Positions 10,841-22,891 are shown, numbered from the stretch's first letter. The stretch is 64,000 bases of DNA from Hevea brasiliensis (GCF_030052815.1 NC_079493.1:64446109-64510108); one strand, 5' to 3'. The notes: a model not told the origin generated them from the letters alone. Numbers and translations: made by a program.

Positions 10841-13800
10841 TATCACAGCTTACCCCTCTGTAAGGCATAACATGATCCCGTAGAATACCTAATGAACTAC
10901 CGAACTTTACCTACTGATAACTCATTAAGTACCCTACAAAGGATTTTAAAATAATTTTCTTCCTTTTATAAGTGGTGAGCATTTTCTAATAGGTATTAAA
11001 ATCATTTATTTGAAGTTTTAAAACTACTAAAAATTTTTGTCCAATTTTGTTTTTCCGCAAATTTTATAAAAATTTTGGCAGAGTGCCATCTGTATTTTGA
11101 GAAAACAGTTCTTCAAATACCTTAAAAAAAGCACTTTCAATAATTTTTCTCAACAACTTCTTCCAATTCACAATCAATTCCAACCAATTTCTCAAGTTTC
11201 AAAATACAACAATCCTCATTTCTCAATTTCCAAAAATTCAATAATCATCAAAATACTATCAATCAATTTCATTCAAATTAAAATAGAATATTGCCATTCA
11301 TATTTCATTAAAGATAAAACAATTTATATACATCATACTAAAAATTTACATTAGGAAAATCCAAATTAAAATTTATTACAAACTTTATACAAGCTGCTCA
11401 AGACTAATTTTACATGTCCATACATTTATGTGCATTATATACATCAAAATAAATATTTACAGTCCGGGTATAAATTATACCCGATAGCTTCAAAGCAAGT
11501 AGCTCCTCTATCCTCAGCAGATCACTATGCTGCTCTTCTAGTCTCTATATCTGCGACAGCAATAATAGCCATCGCTGAGTACTAGGACTCAGTGGTGCAC
11601 AACATACTAAAATAATCTTTATGCAGAATTTAAATCACATTTTTCAAAAATTGGACTGAACATGAGAATTAAATACAAAACATCAATTATGAGATTTTAA
11701 TCCAAACAATTTCATTCCGAAGTATCAAAACACATTTTATAAAACACACAGTTATATCATGTCATTCGAAACAAATATAATCTCAATAGCCAGAGGCTAA
11801 AGAGAAGTCACATCACAAGGCTAGCTAGCTCAAATATATGGATATCCATTCAATTTCTTCTTCTACTGGCACACATCTCAACACTTCAGCCAAAGAAGGA
11901 ATCAAAATTTGAAACTAATTACCCCACTAGTCATGCTAGTGAGGTGTTCAAATATATGGTCATAACACTGTGGCTTCAAAACTTATCCTAACAATTTACT
12001 AAACATTGCCATTTCAAATATACACAAATAACTTTCAGCAATTTAAATCAAAAACATCATAAATACTTCATCATAGTAATATCACAATTCAATATCTCAA
12101 ATTATTGAAAATAATATGCAGAAAATAATTTATAAAAATTATATGTTGTGCACAAATCTTAAGCGAGTCGCCTCTTGGCCTTAACTCGATTCCTCGAGTT
12201 CTTTCGGTGTTCTTTTCCATTGAAACACACAGCTTCACAGTTGTTTCAGATCATAACTTAGCATAAATCCAAAAATAAATTTAAATTCACTTTTACCTAG
12301 CTCTAATGTGCTAAACTTGATGTTCTTTAAATTTTGTGTTTCGGGGTTACTATTCACTATACTATTCAAGTCAATTTGTTGACTTTCTAAGGCTTAATAG
12401 GTATGGGAATTCCAACTTCACCCACATACCACATTTTGGTCACTAAATTTGTTGGTTTTGGTTGTTTACTAAAATTCTAAGTCTTTTAGGCAAATTTGCA
12501 AATTTTCAGTTTTGGTGTCTTAAGTTGCATTATTCTATTGGTCATTTTTCTGTTAGAATTTGGTAGAACTTTCTTCATAGAAAATGTTCCCTATTGTCTT
12601 AACTTTATTCTCGTTTTTGAATCACTCCAATTGGAGTTTTGTAGCTCAAGTTATAGCCATTTGAACCATGGCTGCTAGATTGGACTTAACCCAAATTTCT
12701 ACGCACCAAACTGGTTCGCGCTTTAGGTCACCAATTTTGGGTGGCCAAATGACTTGATTAATGGCATAATTTGGGTTTGTGTTCTTCATAAAAGTTTTAG
12801 GTCTATATCGCAACTGTCCACTGGTAAAATTTCAGGTCATTTAGGCCAAATGGTCATTTTTGTACAGGTCAGACTGAGAAAATTCAGATTTGGTTAATTT
12901 GTTCACTAGGTTTTGGTCACTTTTTAGGCATGATTCCTAAATGAAAATTGTGTCATTTTGTGTCTATTTTAATTCCCAATTGGTTTCATACCAATTGGAC
13001 TTGTAAATTTTCAGTTTTGGTCCCTCAAAGGGACCTTGGTCCTGTTGCCAGCAGCATGACCACATTGAATCCGAATTTAAACTCAACTCCAATACTTCCA
13101 ACACACTTCATTTGGTCACAAATGACCATTTCTCACCTCAAACTAGGTCAAACACATCATTTCACCATTTCTCTAAATTTTGTCTCCCAAACCCTAGGTC
13201 CAAAACCTTAACTTCCATGTTTAGCTCATTTATTGAATTCTAATTGCATATTTAGTATTTATACACTCATTCACACTTAACTAATTCATAATTTCTATCA
13301 AAATTATCCATCCTCAAACCTAAACCCTAGCTGCCCACATTTCCATTTGGTCTATCATGCTTGATTTTACTCACTTATTTGTTAATTACAAGTGTAACTT
13401 AGCTACTTAAACATAAATTCAAAGAGAGAATGAAGGAAGAATACAAACCTTAAGTGAGCAGAATTTTTATCTCCAATTCTTCAAACTTTGCTTAATTTAT
13501 TTGCTCCCAATCTTCCTATCAAAGCTCAAACACAATTTTTAGTTAAGGGATGTAGAGATTTCATGGCAAGATTTAGAGTTTAAGGGAGCTTTAGGTGGGC
13601 TTCAACAGAGGTTTCATGAGGAAATGAAAGGGATGGGAGAGAGAGAGTGGACGACATTGAAGAAGAAGAAGAAGAAGACCAATTTTTTTCTTTTATCTTT
13701 TTGTCTTTTTAATTGTTAGAAATTATCCCAAAATTTCAATTTTTAAAAATAAAAATTTCTTGCATCATGCTTATGTCACCACATGATGTCATTACTTTTT

Positions 13801-14344
13801 CAACTTTTTTTTCCTTTTTTTTTCATTTATTTTTCCATTTGTTCTTTAATTTAATTCTCGACTCCGAAATTTTCTTTTCTCCGATTTTATTTGACAGTTA
13901 GGTCAGGAGTCAGGTCTCGGGGTTAATTGACCAAATTGCCCCTCGCCGGTTCAATCCGGTTTGTAAATAATTCAATATTTCTTCCGGCTCCCTGACCTAA
14001 TTATTTGACTGGCTTAACAACTCTTTTTCATGATTTTCTCTTTTCCACTGTGTTTGTAATAGTCTTAAGGACTGTGGCGTCACATTTTACAGTTCGAAAT
14101 TTGAGTTTAAATCGACTTCGTAGTCCTTCCCGAGAAGGTCACCCATCGTTGTGACTCTCGGCTCATTTAACTTCTTATGTTCTGTTTTTCTTATTTATAC
14201 TTAACTAATTGACAATTACTAATTATTTGTGTTCAGAGCTTATTTAGTTGTCTTAAGTGTGGTTCAAATCACCTTAATTATCTGGACCGACACCGGTCAC
14301 CGGAACAGTGAAATATACCAGGTTATACAAATATGGGTGTTATA
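10841..14344 (-). repeat. 5' LTR of element F (3.5 kb)
   Basis: Partner of 2506-6015. Both termini have mutated: the inner end reads TATCACAGC instead of TGTCACACC, and the outer end reads TGTTATA instead of TGTTACA. Relative to the 3' LTR it has extra bases around 13900-14010 and lacks about 60 bp near 12850. A short (GAA)n run lies at about 13659-13678. Confidence 0.92.
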
Positions 14345-14349
14345 AATAA
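14345..14349. repeat. Target-site duplication AATAA, right copy of element F
   Basis: Matches 2501-2505 exactly and directly follows the outer end of the 5' LTR. Confidence 0.85.
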
Positions 14350-15046
14350 AATGCCTGCATATTTATTTATTTTAGTTTATTTTTATTTTATATTGGCACC
14401 ACTAAGCTATATTGCTTAGTACATGATTGTTTGCCACGCATAGGTATTGGAGACACTAATAGAGAGCCCAACATACCTCAGACTGGGTGATCATTCAGAT
14501 CTGCAAGTAGTCCAGAGTCACCTCCTTTACAGTGCATCTTTGGTAGGACCATTAGGTTCCTTTTTGTATTTTATATTTTTTCATTTTGTAATAGATATAA
14601 ATTTTTTTTGGTAAATTATAAACTCATGTAATTATATGATGATGTAATTATTTGTAAATTTTATTACTTAATAAAACTTGAGTATTTTTCTATGAAATTG
14701 AGTTTAATTATGATATGAATGAACTTGTGAAATTGTGTTGAAATATTGAGATTTTGTTGAAGGATATTGGAGTTGATGATATGAACAATATACTGGGAGT
14801 GTTTTTAATGGGTTCCGAAGAACTGTTTTTCCAATTTATAGCACACACTCTACCGAATTTTTTGTAAAATTTGCGGAAATCCCGAATTAATCAAAATTTT
14901 AATGGATGACATTAATGTTATAAATTCCACTTAAAATCTTTTTAATCAATAATATAAGAATTGGAAATTGTAATAAAATAAGATTCGGTGCTCAAGACTC
15001 AGGTGACATGCTTTGCTCCTACACAGAGACAGTGTGGAGTGTCACA
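14350..15046 (+). mobile_element. LTR 'D', 3' segment (right of element F)
   Basis: Continues the LTR broken off at 2505. Blocks around 14390-14460 ('accactaagct...gcttagt', then 'taggtattggagac') match, inverted, 55640-55700 of the element E LTR. The end at 15041-15046 reads GTGTCACA, a normal 3' LTR terminus for this group. No primer site follows, so this is probably a solo LTR. The stretch 14560-14990 is AT-rich LTR sequence without genes. Confidence 0.7.
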
Positions 15047-15118
15047 TCCGATCGATGCTGACAGTACTAGTCACCGGGATAGTAGAATGTATAGACTACT
15101 TAGTATGGGGGTGTTACA
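15047..15118 (-). mobile_element. Orphan 72-bp LTR 5' end
   Basis: On the minus strand it starts TGTAACACCCCCATAC and continues with the 'ccggtgactagt'-type block found just inside the start of family A and B LTRs. Nothing further of that LTR follows to the left, where LTR 'D' ends abruptly. Confidence 0.6.
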
Positions 15119-15588
15119 ATCGACTCTTGGCAATCTAAGCTTCCCCGATTAGGTGTTGAATGTGATTATGCGCCTATACGGGTAAAATTCTTAATTTTAT
15201 CTTAATAATTTTATGGTTTAAGTTTCCCAATAGCAAATAGGCTTTTTAGCAATTGAGTTACAAGTGTTGTAACCTTAGATATGTGTTTTTGCAATAGCTC
15301 AAAGTATTTGCATGTTGCATGAAACATTAGGGTTTAAAAATTTTAAATTGTTAAGTATGCACCGTTGTGCTATTTTTCTTTCAAGCCCGCTGACCCATGC
15401 AGAGTAATACTTTGATACCAAATGATTACCTAACTCCACTTCAAAAGCTACCTCACAAGGAAAGTTTTGTAAACCCATATATATAACACCCAAGACCTCC
15501 TGCAAAACCAATGTGAGACGCATCATACTCTCTTTCTCTTCCATTCTCTGTCTCCCTAAGCACTCTCTTTACGCATCCTTTAAAAATG

Positions 15589-15593
15589 TCTCT

Positions 15594-15625
<32 letters not shown>

Positions 15626-15626
15626 C
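15589..15626. repeat. (TC)n then (AC)n microsatellite
   Basis: About 13 TC units followed by a few AC units. A short (TTA)n run lies nearby at about 15645-15660. Confidence 0.95.
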
Positions 15627-15882
15627 CCTTTAAACTTAGATGTGTTATTATTATTATTATTTTTCTACTTAATATTGTCCACTTATCCCATAAAAATTAA
15701 ATTGTTCATATATTAAATTTGAATCATAATAATAATAAGTTTAGTTAAGAGCAATGAAAGAAGGCTCTAATTAGCATTTGAGTGAAAGTTACAGTTAATT
15801 ACTTAAAAAAATAAAAAGAGAGAAATTAAAAAGAAAAAGAAATATAGAATGAAAAATAAAAAAAAGAAAAATGCCTAATTAT

Positions 15883-15952
15883 GAAACTGGAATCAAACCC
15901 ACGCCAAGTTAACAAATAATTCTCACGCTTCTACCATTAGACTATAGTTGTA
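15883..15952 (-). other. tRNA-like relic or SINE head
   Basis: On the minus strand, TAGTCTAATGGTAG (15931-15944) resembles the A box/D arm of plant tRNA genes and GGTTTGATTCC (15889-15899) resembles the B box/T arm, at roughly tRNA spacing. The anticodon stem does not pair and no clear acceptor stem is seen, so this is not a working tRNA gene. A T-rich tract follows on the minus strand (to about 15790), which could be the tail of a SINE. Confidence 0.4.
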
Positions 15953-15998
15953 TATTGGTTTAAAGTTTAATATAGTTATTCATACACAAATCTATTCA

Positions 15999-16019
15999 AT
16001 ATATATATATATATATATT
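15999..16019. repeat. (AT)n microsatellite
   Basis: About ten AT units. Confidence 0.95.
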
Positions 16020-16787
16020 ATCAAAAACTTTAGTGAGTGGAAGAATTTAGTTTATTAGATTAAAAGTGATTATTATTAAATTGTAGCAAAAAAAGTATCC
16101 AATTAATTAACAATCAATCAACACCAACATTTCAATAAATTATATAGTATGGACCAGTTCATAAACCTGCGCTCGCCTCTATTCTAAACTAAACAAAAGG
16201 TTAAGTAGAGTAGCTTAATTACATCTAACCATATATGCAATTAATCATTTCCCAGCAAATTGATCACAAAGAATCAAACATGATGGTAGTTGTTTGTCCT
16301 ACCTAATCAGAATCATTTATAAAGTAATCAGAATTACCAATAGAATAAATAAAATAATAAAAAAAACAAAGGCAACTTGTTTGATGGGTTGTGGTGAGTT
16401 AAGGTTAGGGATTGATTCTTGGATGCATGTATTTTGTGTCATTATCACCAACCTTGCAATTCGGCTACATTACACACTAATCAAAGCATCAATAAAACTT
16501 TTCAAATAACCCTGAAGATAAATAGGGCCAACGCCACCCCCACTAGTAATATGGCATGGCCTGAAAAATCAGGATACCCTCACCAAAGTCATAATAAATA
16601 AGCTTTTAGGTGTACTTCAATAGGTCCCAATATTAGCTGTGGATCACAAATGCTGAATTAAAGTTTACTTTGATGTGACCTCACAAGACTTTACCACCCA
16701 CTATAACAAGAAGGACAATAATTTATATTCAATTTTTTTTAATGCTTGTCATAATAAAAGGATAAAGATAAAACAAAATTAAGAAAT

Positions 16788-16792
<5 letters not shown>

Positions 16793-16821
<29 letters not shown>
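16793..16821. repeat. (TA)n microsatellite
   Basis: About 14 TA units. Confidence 0.95.
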
Positions 16822-16829
<8 letters not shown>

Positions 16830-17349
16830 ATTTATATCATGTGAATAATAAGGTGAGAGTTTGCTATTTGAGGCAACCTCTTTGCTTTTATTTGACTTTG
16901 TCTTTATATGATTATGTAGAAACATAATCCAAGATTATACTTCACATCAACTAAACAAAGTCACAGTTAACAGCAGCAACTCAATACATTTTTTCCTTAC
17001 AGTTTCCAAGGTTGAATTATAGGAATAGGAGACTTTAGCAATTGGCCCCATTCACATCCAACACCATTATGGGATGAATACTATTTGGGACAGAAATCCT
17101 TTACCTTATTAATTACCTTGCAATAGTCTTTAATCCATTACTCTTAGCTGTAAAAATCATATGACATAGATTTTTTTTTTTTTTTTAGCAGCATATCACA
17201 GATATTTATTAATGTCTTTGACTGGATCACATGCATGCTTCATTGCTTACATGATTATTTTTATAAAATAAAATAAAGGGGTAAATCTAAGCCTATTAAA
17301 TGTTTTAAAGCCCATTCCATGCTAGTATTTATTAAGAAAGTTAAGTTTA

Positions 17350-17595
17350 TTCTCAATTTTTTTTAAATTAATTTAAAATTTTTAATTTAAATTCAATTTA
17401 ATCTAAAAAAATAAAATTGATTTTTTTATTTTTTAATTTAAATTTAATAAATTAAGAAATTTAACCAAAATTAATAAATTGAATTTATTAATTTTTTTAT
17501 TAAATCAAAAAATTTAAGTCATAAATTTTAATTTTTAAAATAAATAGAGCTTAAATTAGAATTTTTAAATTAATTTTAAAAAAATTAAAAATAAA
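17350..17595. repeat. AT-rich imperfect inverted repeat
   Basis: The left arm (about 17352-17400) and the reverse complement of the right arm (about 17555-17592) share long runs built from 'aaattaattt' and 'tttttaattt'. The tract is almost pure A/T, so a decayed MITE and chance low complexity are both possible. Confidence 0.35.
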
Positions 17596-17867
17596 TTAAA
17601 TGAAACTTGGGTGAAATTAAATATTTTGCCTAGCATTAAGTGGTGCTAAATTATTCACTCCTTCATAATCCCAAGTTAAAGAAAATGAAAATCTAAAATG
17701 ACCATTCTTATTATCAATTTCAGGTTTCAGGGAAGATTACATTGAATTGAATTCCAGAAATCAGCTAGGTTCCTATCAATGTAAAACATTGAAATGCAAT
17801 AATATAAATTATAAATAAAATATATTGCTACGAAAGGAAAAATCTCATATCAACACTGTTCACCCTC

Positions 17868-17873
17868 TTTATT
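17868..17873 (-). terminator. Possible poly(A) signal of the EXL gene
   Basis: AATAAA on the minus strand, 226 bp past the stop codon. Plant poly(A) signals are loose, so this is only a candidate. Confidence 0.3.
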
Positions 17874-18099
17874 TATACAACTAAACTAACTATAAATTAA
17901 AAAAAAAAATAAAGAAATAAAGAAATGAAAAAGATGATAAATCTCATCTTATCCTTCCTATCTCCGATCTCCCCACCCCCATAATTTTTTTTTTTTTTTT
18001 TTAAATTTTTGCAAATCCAGCTATGTCATTTGCTTCCATCAAACTCAAGATTCAAGAGCATAGAGAAATAAATATTTTGCAAGATCCTAGAAAAGACCT

Positions 18100-19156
18100 C
18101 TAATCCATAGCATTAGGGCCAGCACAGGCCTTCAACTCAGGGCTCCAAATCCACTGCACCAAAAACTTCCTTCCTCTCCCACCATACATGTTAAAAGTCC
18201 TTCCTTGCTTGTCCCTCATCACCTGCCCTATGTATCCTCCACCCCCACCTGTTCCATACAACCCTTCACACAAATCTCCAATCTCTGTTGGTGCTGTGGG
18301 GTCTTCCCCTGCATACCAAGCGTTTACTAATGGGTTCGAAGATAGCTCTGCAAGTTCATGCCCTATGACGCTGATCATTCCGTCCACACCCACATCACCA
18401 TTCGGCGCTTTCAACGCCCCAGGCCCACCTCCTCCCATGTATCCCGGGATTGCAAAAGGATAGGCGCAAACGTCGGGGCACTGTTTCCCTGAATTTCCCA
18501 CCCAAGCGTATGGTAAAGTGTAGCCCACCATAGATGGGAATGTGAAGTAATGGAACCCACAAACAGCTCGACAAAAGTCCTGTACGGTCACGTCCTGCGC
18601 AGTGAGGATCAGATAGATCCCATTCTTGTGATCCACCGGGAAAGGAGCAGATTTCACGGCTGTGGCAATCACTTGCTGGATGGAAAGACGAGTCAAGTGG
18701 GCCCCATGAGAGTAGGCCTTATCGGTGTATTCGCCAGCGATGAGGACAGAACGAGAGACATTGGCGCCAGTTTGATCTGTGTAAAGAGAAACAGTGCGCC
18801 ACCATTCGGAGACGGTATTTAGCAGCAGCAGTGGCGGGAGAGATGGAATTGATGAAGTCCTTGATGAGGAGCTTTTGGGAAGCAGCCCAACGACCATACC
18901 AGATGAGGTAAATGTTGATGGGGGAGGAAGAGAGGACTGGGCCCATGTGGTAGCGGAGCTGGACCAAGTCGGAAGACCCCTCGAATTTGTTGGATGAGGA
19001 GAGGGTTCTGGGGGGAAGCTTTGGGTTGATGTGCTCTGGCTTAGTGTTTAAGGTCTGTAGTTGCAGTGGATTTGAAGAAGTGGAAGCATAGACATAGCTG
19101 CAGCTAAAGAATATAGAGAAGCCAAGAAAGCAAAGCAAGAAATGGGGCTTTGACAT
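18100..19156 (-). CDS. EXL: PHI-1/EXORDIUM-like protein, one frameshift
   Basis: EXORDIUM/PHI-1 family proteins are secreted to the cell wall and are linked to brassinosteroid- and sugar-dependent growth; their biochemical activity is not settled. The start [17 protein letters not shown] opens a signal peptide of about 25 residues. The first frame gives the family N-terminus ([12 protein letters not shown], then [11 protein letters not shown] and FINSISP) down to about 18815. The second frame, offset by one base, continues [73 protein letters not shown] and ends CAGPNAMD. Together about 351 residues, near the family's usual 300-350. The family is normally intronless and no splice sites are evident at the junction. 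Either a real frameshift (pseudogene) or an assembly error at about 18811-18820. The paralogue number is not assigned. Confidence 0.88.
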
Positions 19157-19164
19157 TCTGAACA

Positions 19165-19210
19165 GTGGTGGCGGGGGCGGCGGCGTTGGTGGTGGTGGTG
19201 GTGGTGGTGA
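19165..19210. repeat. (GGT)n/(GGC)n microsatellite in the EXL 5' leader
   Basis: On the gene strand a CCA/GCC repeat just upstream of the start codon; it probably lies in the 5' untranslated region. It produces spurious His- and Pro-rich open frames. Confidence 0.85.
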
Positions 19211-19247
19211 CTGGTGAGTGATGAGGGAGTGAGGAACACAGATGGGG

Positions 19248-19255
19248 TATATAAA
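19248..19255 (-). promoter_or_regulatory. Likely TATA box of the EXL gene
   Basis: The minus strand reads TTTATATA followed by CCCC, about 92 bp upstream of the chosen ATG. This leaves room for a leader of about 60 nt. It is the only good TATA motif in the proximal 250 bp. Confidence 0.55.
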
Positions 19256-19343
19256 GGAAGGAGAGGTTAGAGGAAAATGGGGCAAATGGGAAGGGAAATG
19301 GGCTGGAGACAGCTGCAACTTGTGGGCACACTTCACTTTTGAG

Positions 19344-19348
<5 letters not shown>

Positions 19349-19376
<28 letters not shown>
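19349..19376. repeat. (CT)n/(GA)n microsatellite upstream of the EXL TATA box
   Basis: About 14 dinucleotide units, reading GA on the gene strand, about 95 bp upstream of the TATA motif. GA repeats at this place are common in plant promoters and can bind BPC/GAGA-type factors; that role is inferred only. Confidence 0.7.
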
Positions 19377-19378
<2 letters not shown>

Positions 19379-19503
19379 GTTTTGTTTGTTGGGCGAGTTT
19401 TCCCATTTTAATTTATGGTCTTGTTCTTTGGTTTATCAAGTTTAAATCTTACTTGCCTAATATAATAGCAAATAATTAATTTTATAATTTAGGATTTGAA
19501 TAG

Positions 19504-20776
19504 ATAAATTTATAGGAAAAAAAAATTTAAATAAGTCTTTTAACTTTTTTAAGAAGGTTAAATAAGTCTAATTTAATTTTTTTAATCAAATAAATTCAAA
19601 AGTTTATATTTAAGGTCAAATTAGCTTTTTTTAGTTAAAATAATATTTTTTCAAATTTTTAATAATTAAATATTAATTTTATAATTTAAATATTAAAAAT
19701 GATTCATTTTTAAAAATTAAAAAGAAAATCCTAAAAAAATATGTTTGGAATTGAAATCTCATTTTTTGTTCACCTTCTCCTCATTCTCTTCTTCTTCTTC
19801 TTTGACTATCAAAAATCTAGCCAATCAATCCAAACAAATCTAAAAATTTAGCAAAATTTCAGAAAAACCAAAAAATTTCATTTAATATTCAAACTTTTGA
19901 GTTTTAGAAAACCTATTCAACATCAGATAAATCTCTCGAATATGAATAAGAATTTTCATTGTACATATCCTCTTCTATAGAAAATCAATTTGTTCAATTT
20001 ACAATGTCACTGACTCTATTTAGGCTCACTAAATCAGAGTTATTATTGATGATAACACCAATGTTGAAATCTTCTAGATGGATGATGAATCTATAAAGTA
20101 ATGGAGGGAGTTTTCATTTTTTTGGTGGGAAAAAAATTGGGATGTTGCTAAAGTTGTGAAGTGGGTTTGGAGAGGAGGGCTGGCGAAAGCTGAAGGGTAG
20201 TGAATCTACTGCCTCATCTGTTTCAATGAGAGATGTTTGCTACGAATGAGGAGATGTGTTGTCAATAGGACTTAGTCATTCGGAAAAGAAGGTCCTGTTA
20301 GGATTAAAAAACAAAATTTTAACGAAAGAGATAAAACCTAAAGGGTTGATTACTTGATTTTCTAAGTTGATGTTCACGATTGATTTTTTAATCTTGGTGC
20401 TATTGTGTTGTTGCAATTTTTCTGGAATTTATTGCAATTAACAAATGTGTGTTGTTCTTGGTGTGTTCTCATGCAGTTGCAATTTTTCTAGGTTTTGATT
20501 CAATTTGTGAATTTTTGGATTGTGTACTTATAATTTTGGATATTTTTTCTTATTTTTTAGTTTTTTATTTTAATTAAAAAAATAAATAATTTTAATATTA
20601 GAAAATTAGAGAAATTAATAATTTAATAATAAAAAATATTGTTTTATTAAGTCAAGATTAGTTTGGACTTAATTTGAAAGTTATGGGGTTTTTTTGAGCC
20701 AAAAGTTCATTATGGGCTTATTTGGTCGGTGGGTGAAAGTGTAGGGACTTATTTGGTCATTTTTCCATAAATTTAT
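19504..20776. mobile_element. Non-autonomous TIR DNA transposon, MULE-like
   Basis: The left end (about 19504-19560) and the reverse complement of the right end (about 20715-20776) share ATAAATTTAT, then a GGAAAAA-type start, then AAATAAGTC. The palindromic ATAAATTTAT at both outer edges could be a 10-bp target duplication, which would fit Mutator-like elements, or part of the inverted repeat. Each end also holds further AAATAAG repeats. The interior of about 1.1 kb has no transposase and no recognised coding region. Confidence 0.55.
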
Positions 20777-20911
20777 TTATTGTGTATATTTAGGTGAATT
20801 TATTTGTTGAGATATTAAAATTGACTATTTAATTTTTTACTATATTTGATTTCAATGAGTTCTATAAAATTTTGTATAATTCAAATAAATTATGGCTCGA
20901 TGGACAAAATA
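20777..20911. other. Short AT-rich spacer
   Basis: Nothing recognisable between the TIR element and the first family B LTR. Confidence 0.5.
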
Positions 20912-22891
20912 TGTAATATTCCCTACTCAGTCTACAGTGTAGCCGAGCAAGACGTGCTACATTCGGTATCGGAGCATCCTATTTTATCTTACTTTATCCC
21001 TTTAATAATTTTGAACTCGTTATATTTTAAAATAAATTATATTCTAAGGAGAAACTGACGGAGTTTCCCCTATTTTATTGCCGTTTGGCGTGTCTCGCTA
21101 TTTATCTGTTTAAAAATTTCATATAAATTTTTAATAAAATAATACATAATCGCATTATCATCATCTCAAATTCAATTCTTGCAACTAACATTCATGCGTA
21201 TCCATTCATACTCAATTCATATATCAAAATTCTCAAATTTTATTAATTTATATGATTTACAAACTAATTATATAAATTCATAATTCACAAGATATACAAA
21301 TTAATTGCATATGAAAAAGCCAAATTATAAATTTTACATCACATGCATATTAAGTACATTTTCATAATTTACACTTCAACATAGTAACTAATTATAATGT
21401 GCAAAATACATAATGTGACATATATGGGTCTTATCTACATGCATTGCTGAGGAGGTGACAACCTTGGACACTTTACAGATTCGGACTCCAAAATCCCAGT
21501 CTAATGTCCACTAGGTTTTATCTTCAGTACCTACACGAGGAAACAATCCATCGCGCTAAGCATTTTCGCTAGTGGTGCAATAATATAACAAGGAAAGACT
21601 ATACAAATGAAAAGAGAAATGAAGCATAATTTGGATACTCAAGAATTAATTTAATTTCATATAAACTCTCTAATATTAACTATTTTTTTATCATAATTTG
21701 TTCCTCTTTAGTAGTGCTTAGTTCATAAATTTACAGTTATAATATATAATATACAAAATTTCTAAAAATATTAAATTTATGTTCATATTGTATGGAAAGA
21801 TGCATTTGTAATATTTATTTAAGTTATATTTATTTTGCTAATCTTCTTATCACTTTACTTAACACTTTCTAGGTGTTTTGGATCGTTTCATAATAAATAA
21901 AATTTTAGAGCTAATATAGTTCATTTCAGGTTTTTCTAGATTAGCTCATTTCAGGTTTTTCTTACTCATTTATTTAATTTCTATTATTCTTAATAAATTT
22001 TGTTACCCAAGTAACCTATTACAGACTGATTAAACTGGATAAACGGGTCCTTGACACTGGACACTGTGGTGTCTCGGGCCGTCATACCATAGGAGATAAA
22101 ATGTTAACTAAGTATGCAATCAATATAGCTGACGCATGGCACCGCAGTGTCTCGGGCCGTCATACCATGGGACGTGAATACACAAAACGTCAATCACGTA
22201 TGCAATCAATATGGCTAAGAAGCCATGATAACAAATAGTCAGGCATACAAGCTATAAATGCGGGCATAAAGCCATAAATACAGGCATAAAGCCTTACGCA
22301 ATACTACTCAAACAATCCCCTATTGGCATGCCAATCTATCTAATTTGACACATGTGTCTAGGCAATACATGGGCATAATAGTACCTTTAAGTATTTATAT
22401 GTTTAATTATTTCATTATAAGTTCTATTTATATTGTATAGTAGTTTAGTTCTAGTTATGATGGATGCAAAATTTTCCAAATCATATTTCTACATAATTTA
22501 TACATTCATTTTATCATCCATATTGATTACAATTCACATCAATTATTTTCATGTACCATTATACTCAAACATTCTTCTTTTCTCTCATGATGAGAATAAG
22601 TGTTTATAATTCACATTATTCCCTCTCATATGCCATTTATTATGCAAGGTATTATTATTCTATTTACAAAGGAGACATAATTCCTAATGGCTACTTCACC
22701 TCATTTATACAATTAACAATCTATTTATGTAAATTACATTTCATATTTCAAGTTATATTACTAAGATATTATGTGTTCTATTTGTGATGTGAATACAAAT
22801 CCCATCTACCTATCCACAAGATTTAAGGTGTAAGTCATTTAGGGTTTGGTTCATTGGGTTTGATGTCATTGTAGTTACTATTTACATTACT
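20912..22891 (-). mobile_element. Family B LTR fragment 1 (3' part)
   Basis: Starts TGTAATATTCCC at 20912, the decayed 3' terminus of a family B LTR on the minus strand (compare 40192). It carries the B blocks in order: the 'cggagcatcctattttatctta' block (20970-21000), 'gagtttcccctattttatt' (21060-21080), the 'aagcattttcgctagtggtgcaataata' block (about 21557-21590) and the 'gtgtctcgggccgtcataccat' blocks (about 22070 and 22150). The 5' part is missing where the next LTR begins at 22892. Confidence 0.8.

Larger units (their letters stand above)
2506..14344 (-). mobile_element. Complete Del/Tekay-type chromovirus 'F' (decayed)
   Basis: An 11.8-kb LTR retrotransposon on the minus strand. From 5' to 3' (right to left): 5' LTR 10841-14344, primer site 10821-10832, gag, protease, RT, RNase H, integrase with the end of a chromodomain, polypurine tract 6016-6030, 3' LTR 2506-6015. 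It is bounded by AATAA on both sides and splits LTR 'D'. Domain order PR-RT-RH-INT is that of Ty3/gypsy; wording of RT, integrase and chromodomain places it with Del/Tekay-like chromoviruses. All reading frames carry stops or frameshifts, so it cannot encode its own proteins. The two LTRs differ by about 5% by eye over a stretch of about 430 bp (2760-3190 against 11100-11530), mostly transitions, so the insertion is not recent. Confidence 0.93.
15119..18099. other. Low-repeat intergenic DNA downstream of the EXL gene
   Basis: AT-rich single-copy-looking sequence with no recognisable coding region. Short open frames here (for example 15299-15544, 15513-15716, 16294-16509) show no familiar domain, and one runs through a (TC)n microsatellite. 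Listed separately within it: microsatellites, a tRNA-like relic, an AT-rich foldback and a possible poly(A) signal for the EXL gene. Confidence 0.6.

Noticed and set aside
15299..15544. 81-aa minus-strand frame as a host gene
   Set aside because: No recognisable domain, no supporting promoter or splice pattern, and partly low complexity next to the (TC)n tract.
18794..18997. Plus-strand frames opposite the EXL gene (18188-18463, 18550-18822, 18794-18997) as overlapping genes
   Set aside because: They are shadows of the conserved minus-strand coding sequence.
19048..19239. His/Pro-rich frame 'HHHHHHHQRRRPRHH' upstream of EXL as an upstream ORF
   Set aside because: It is produced by the GGT/GGC microsatellite and overlaps the EXL start in another frame; no sign of conservation can be judged here.
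22551..22787. 78-aa Tyr/Phe-rich frame as a membrane protein
   Set aside because: Arises from AT-rich family B LTR sequence; hydrophobic codons are expected from the base composition.
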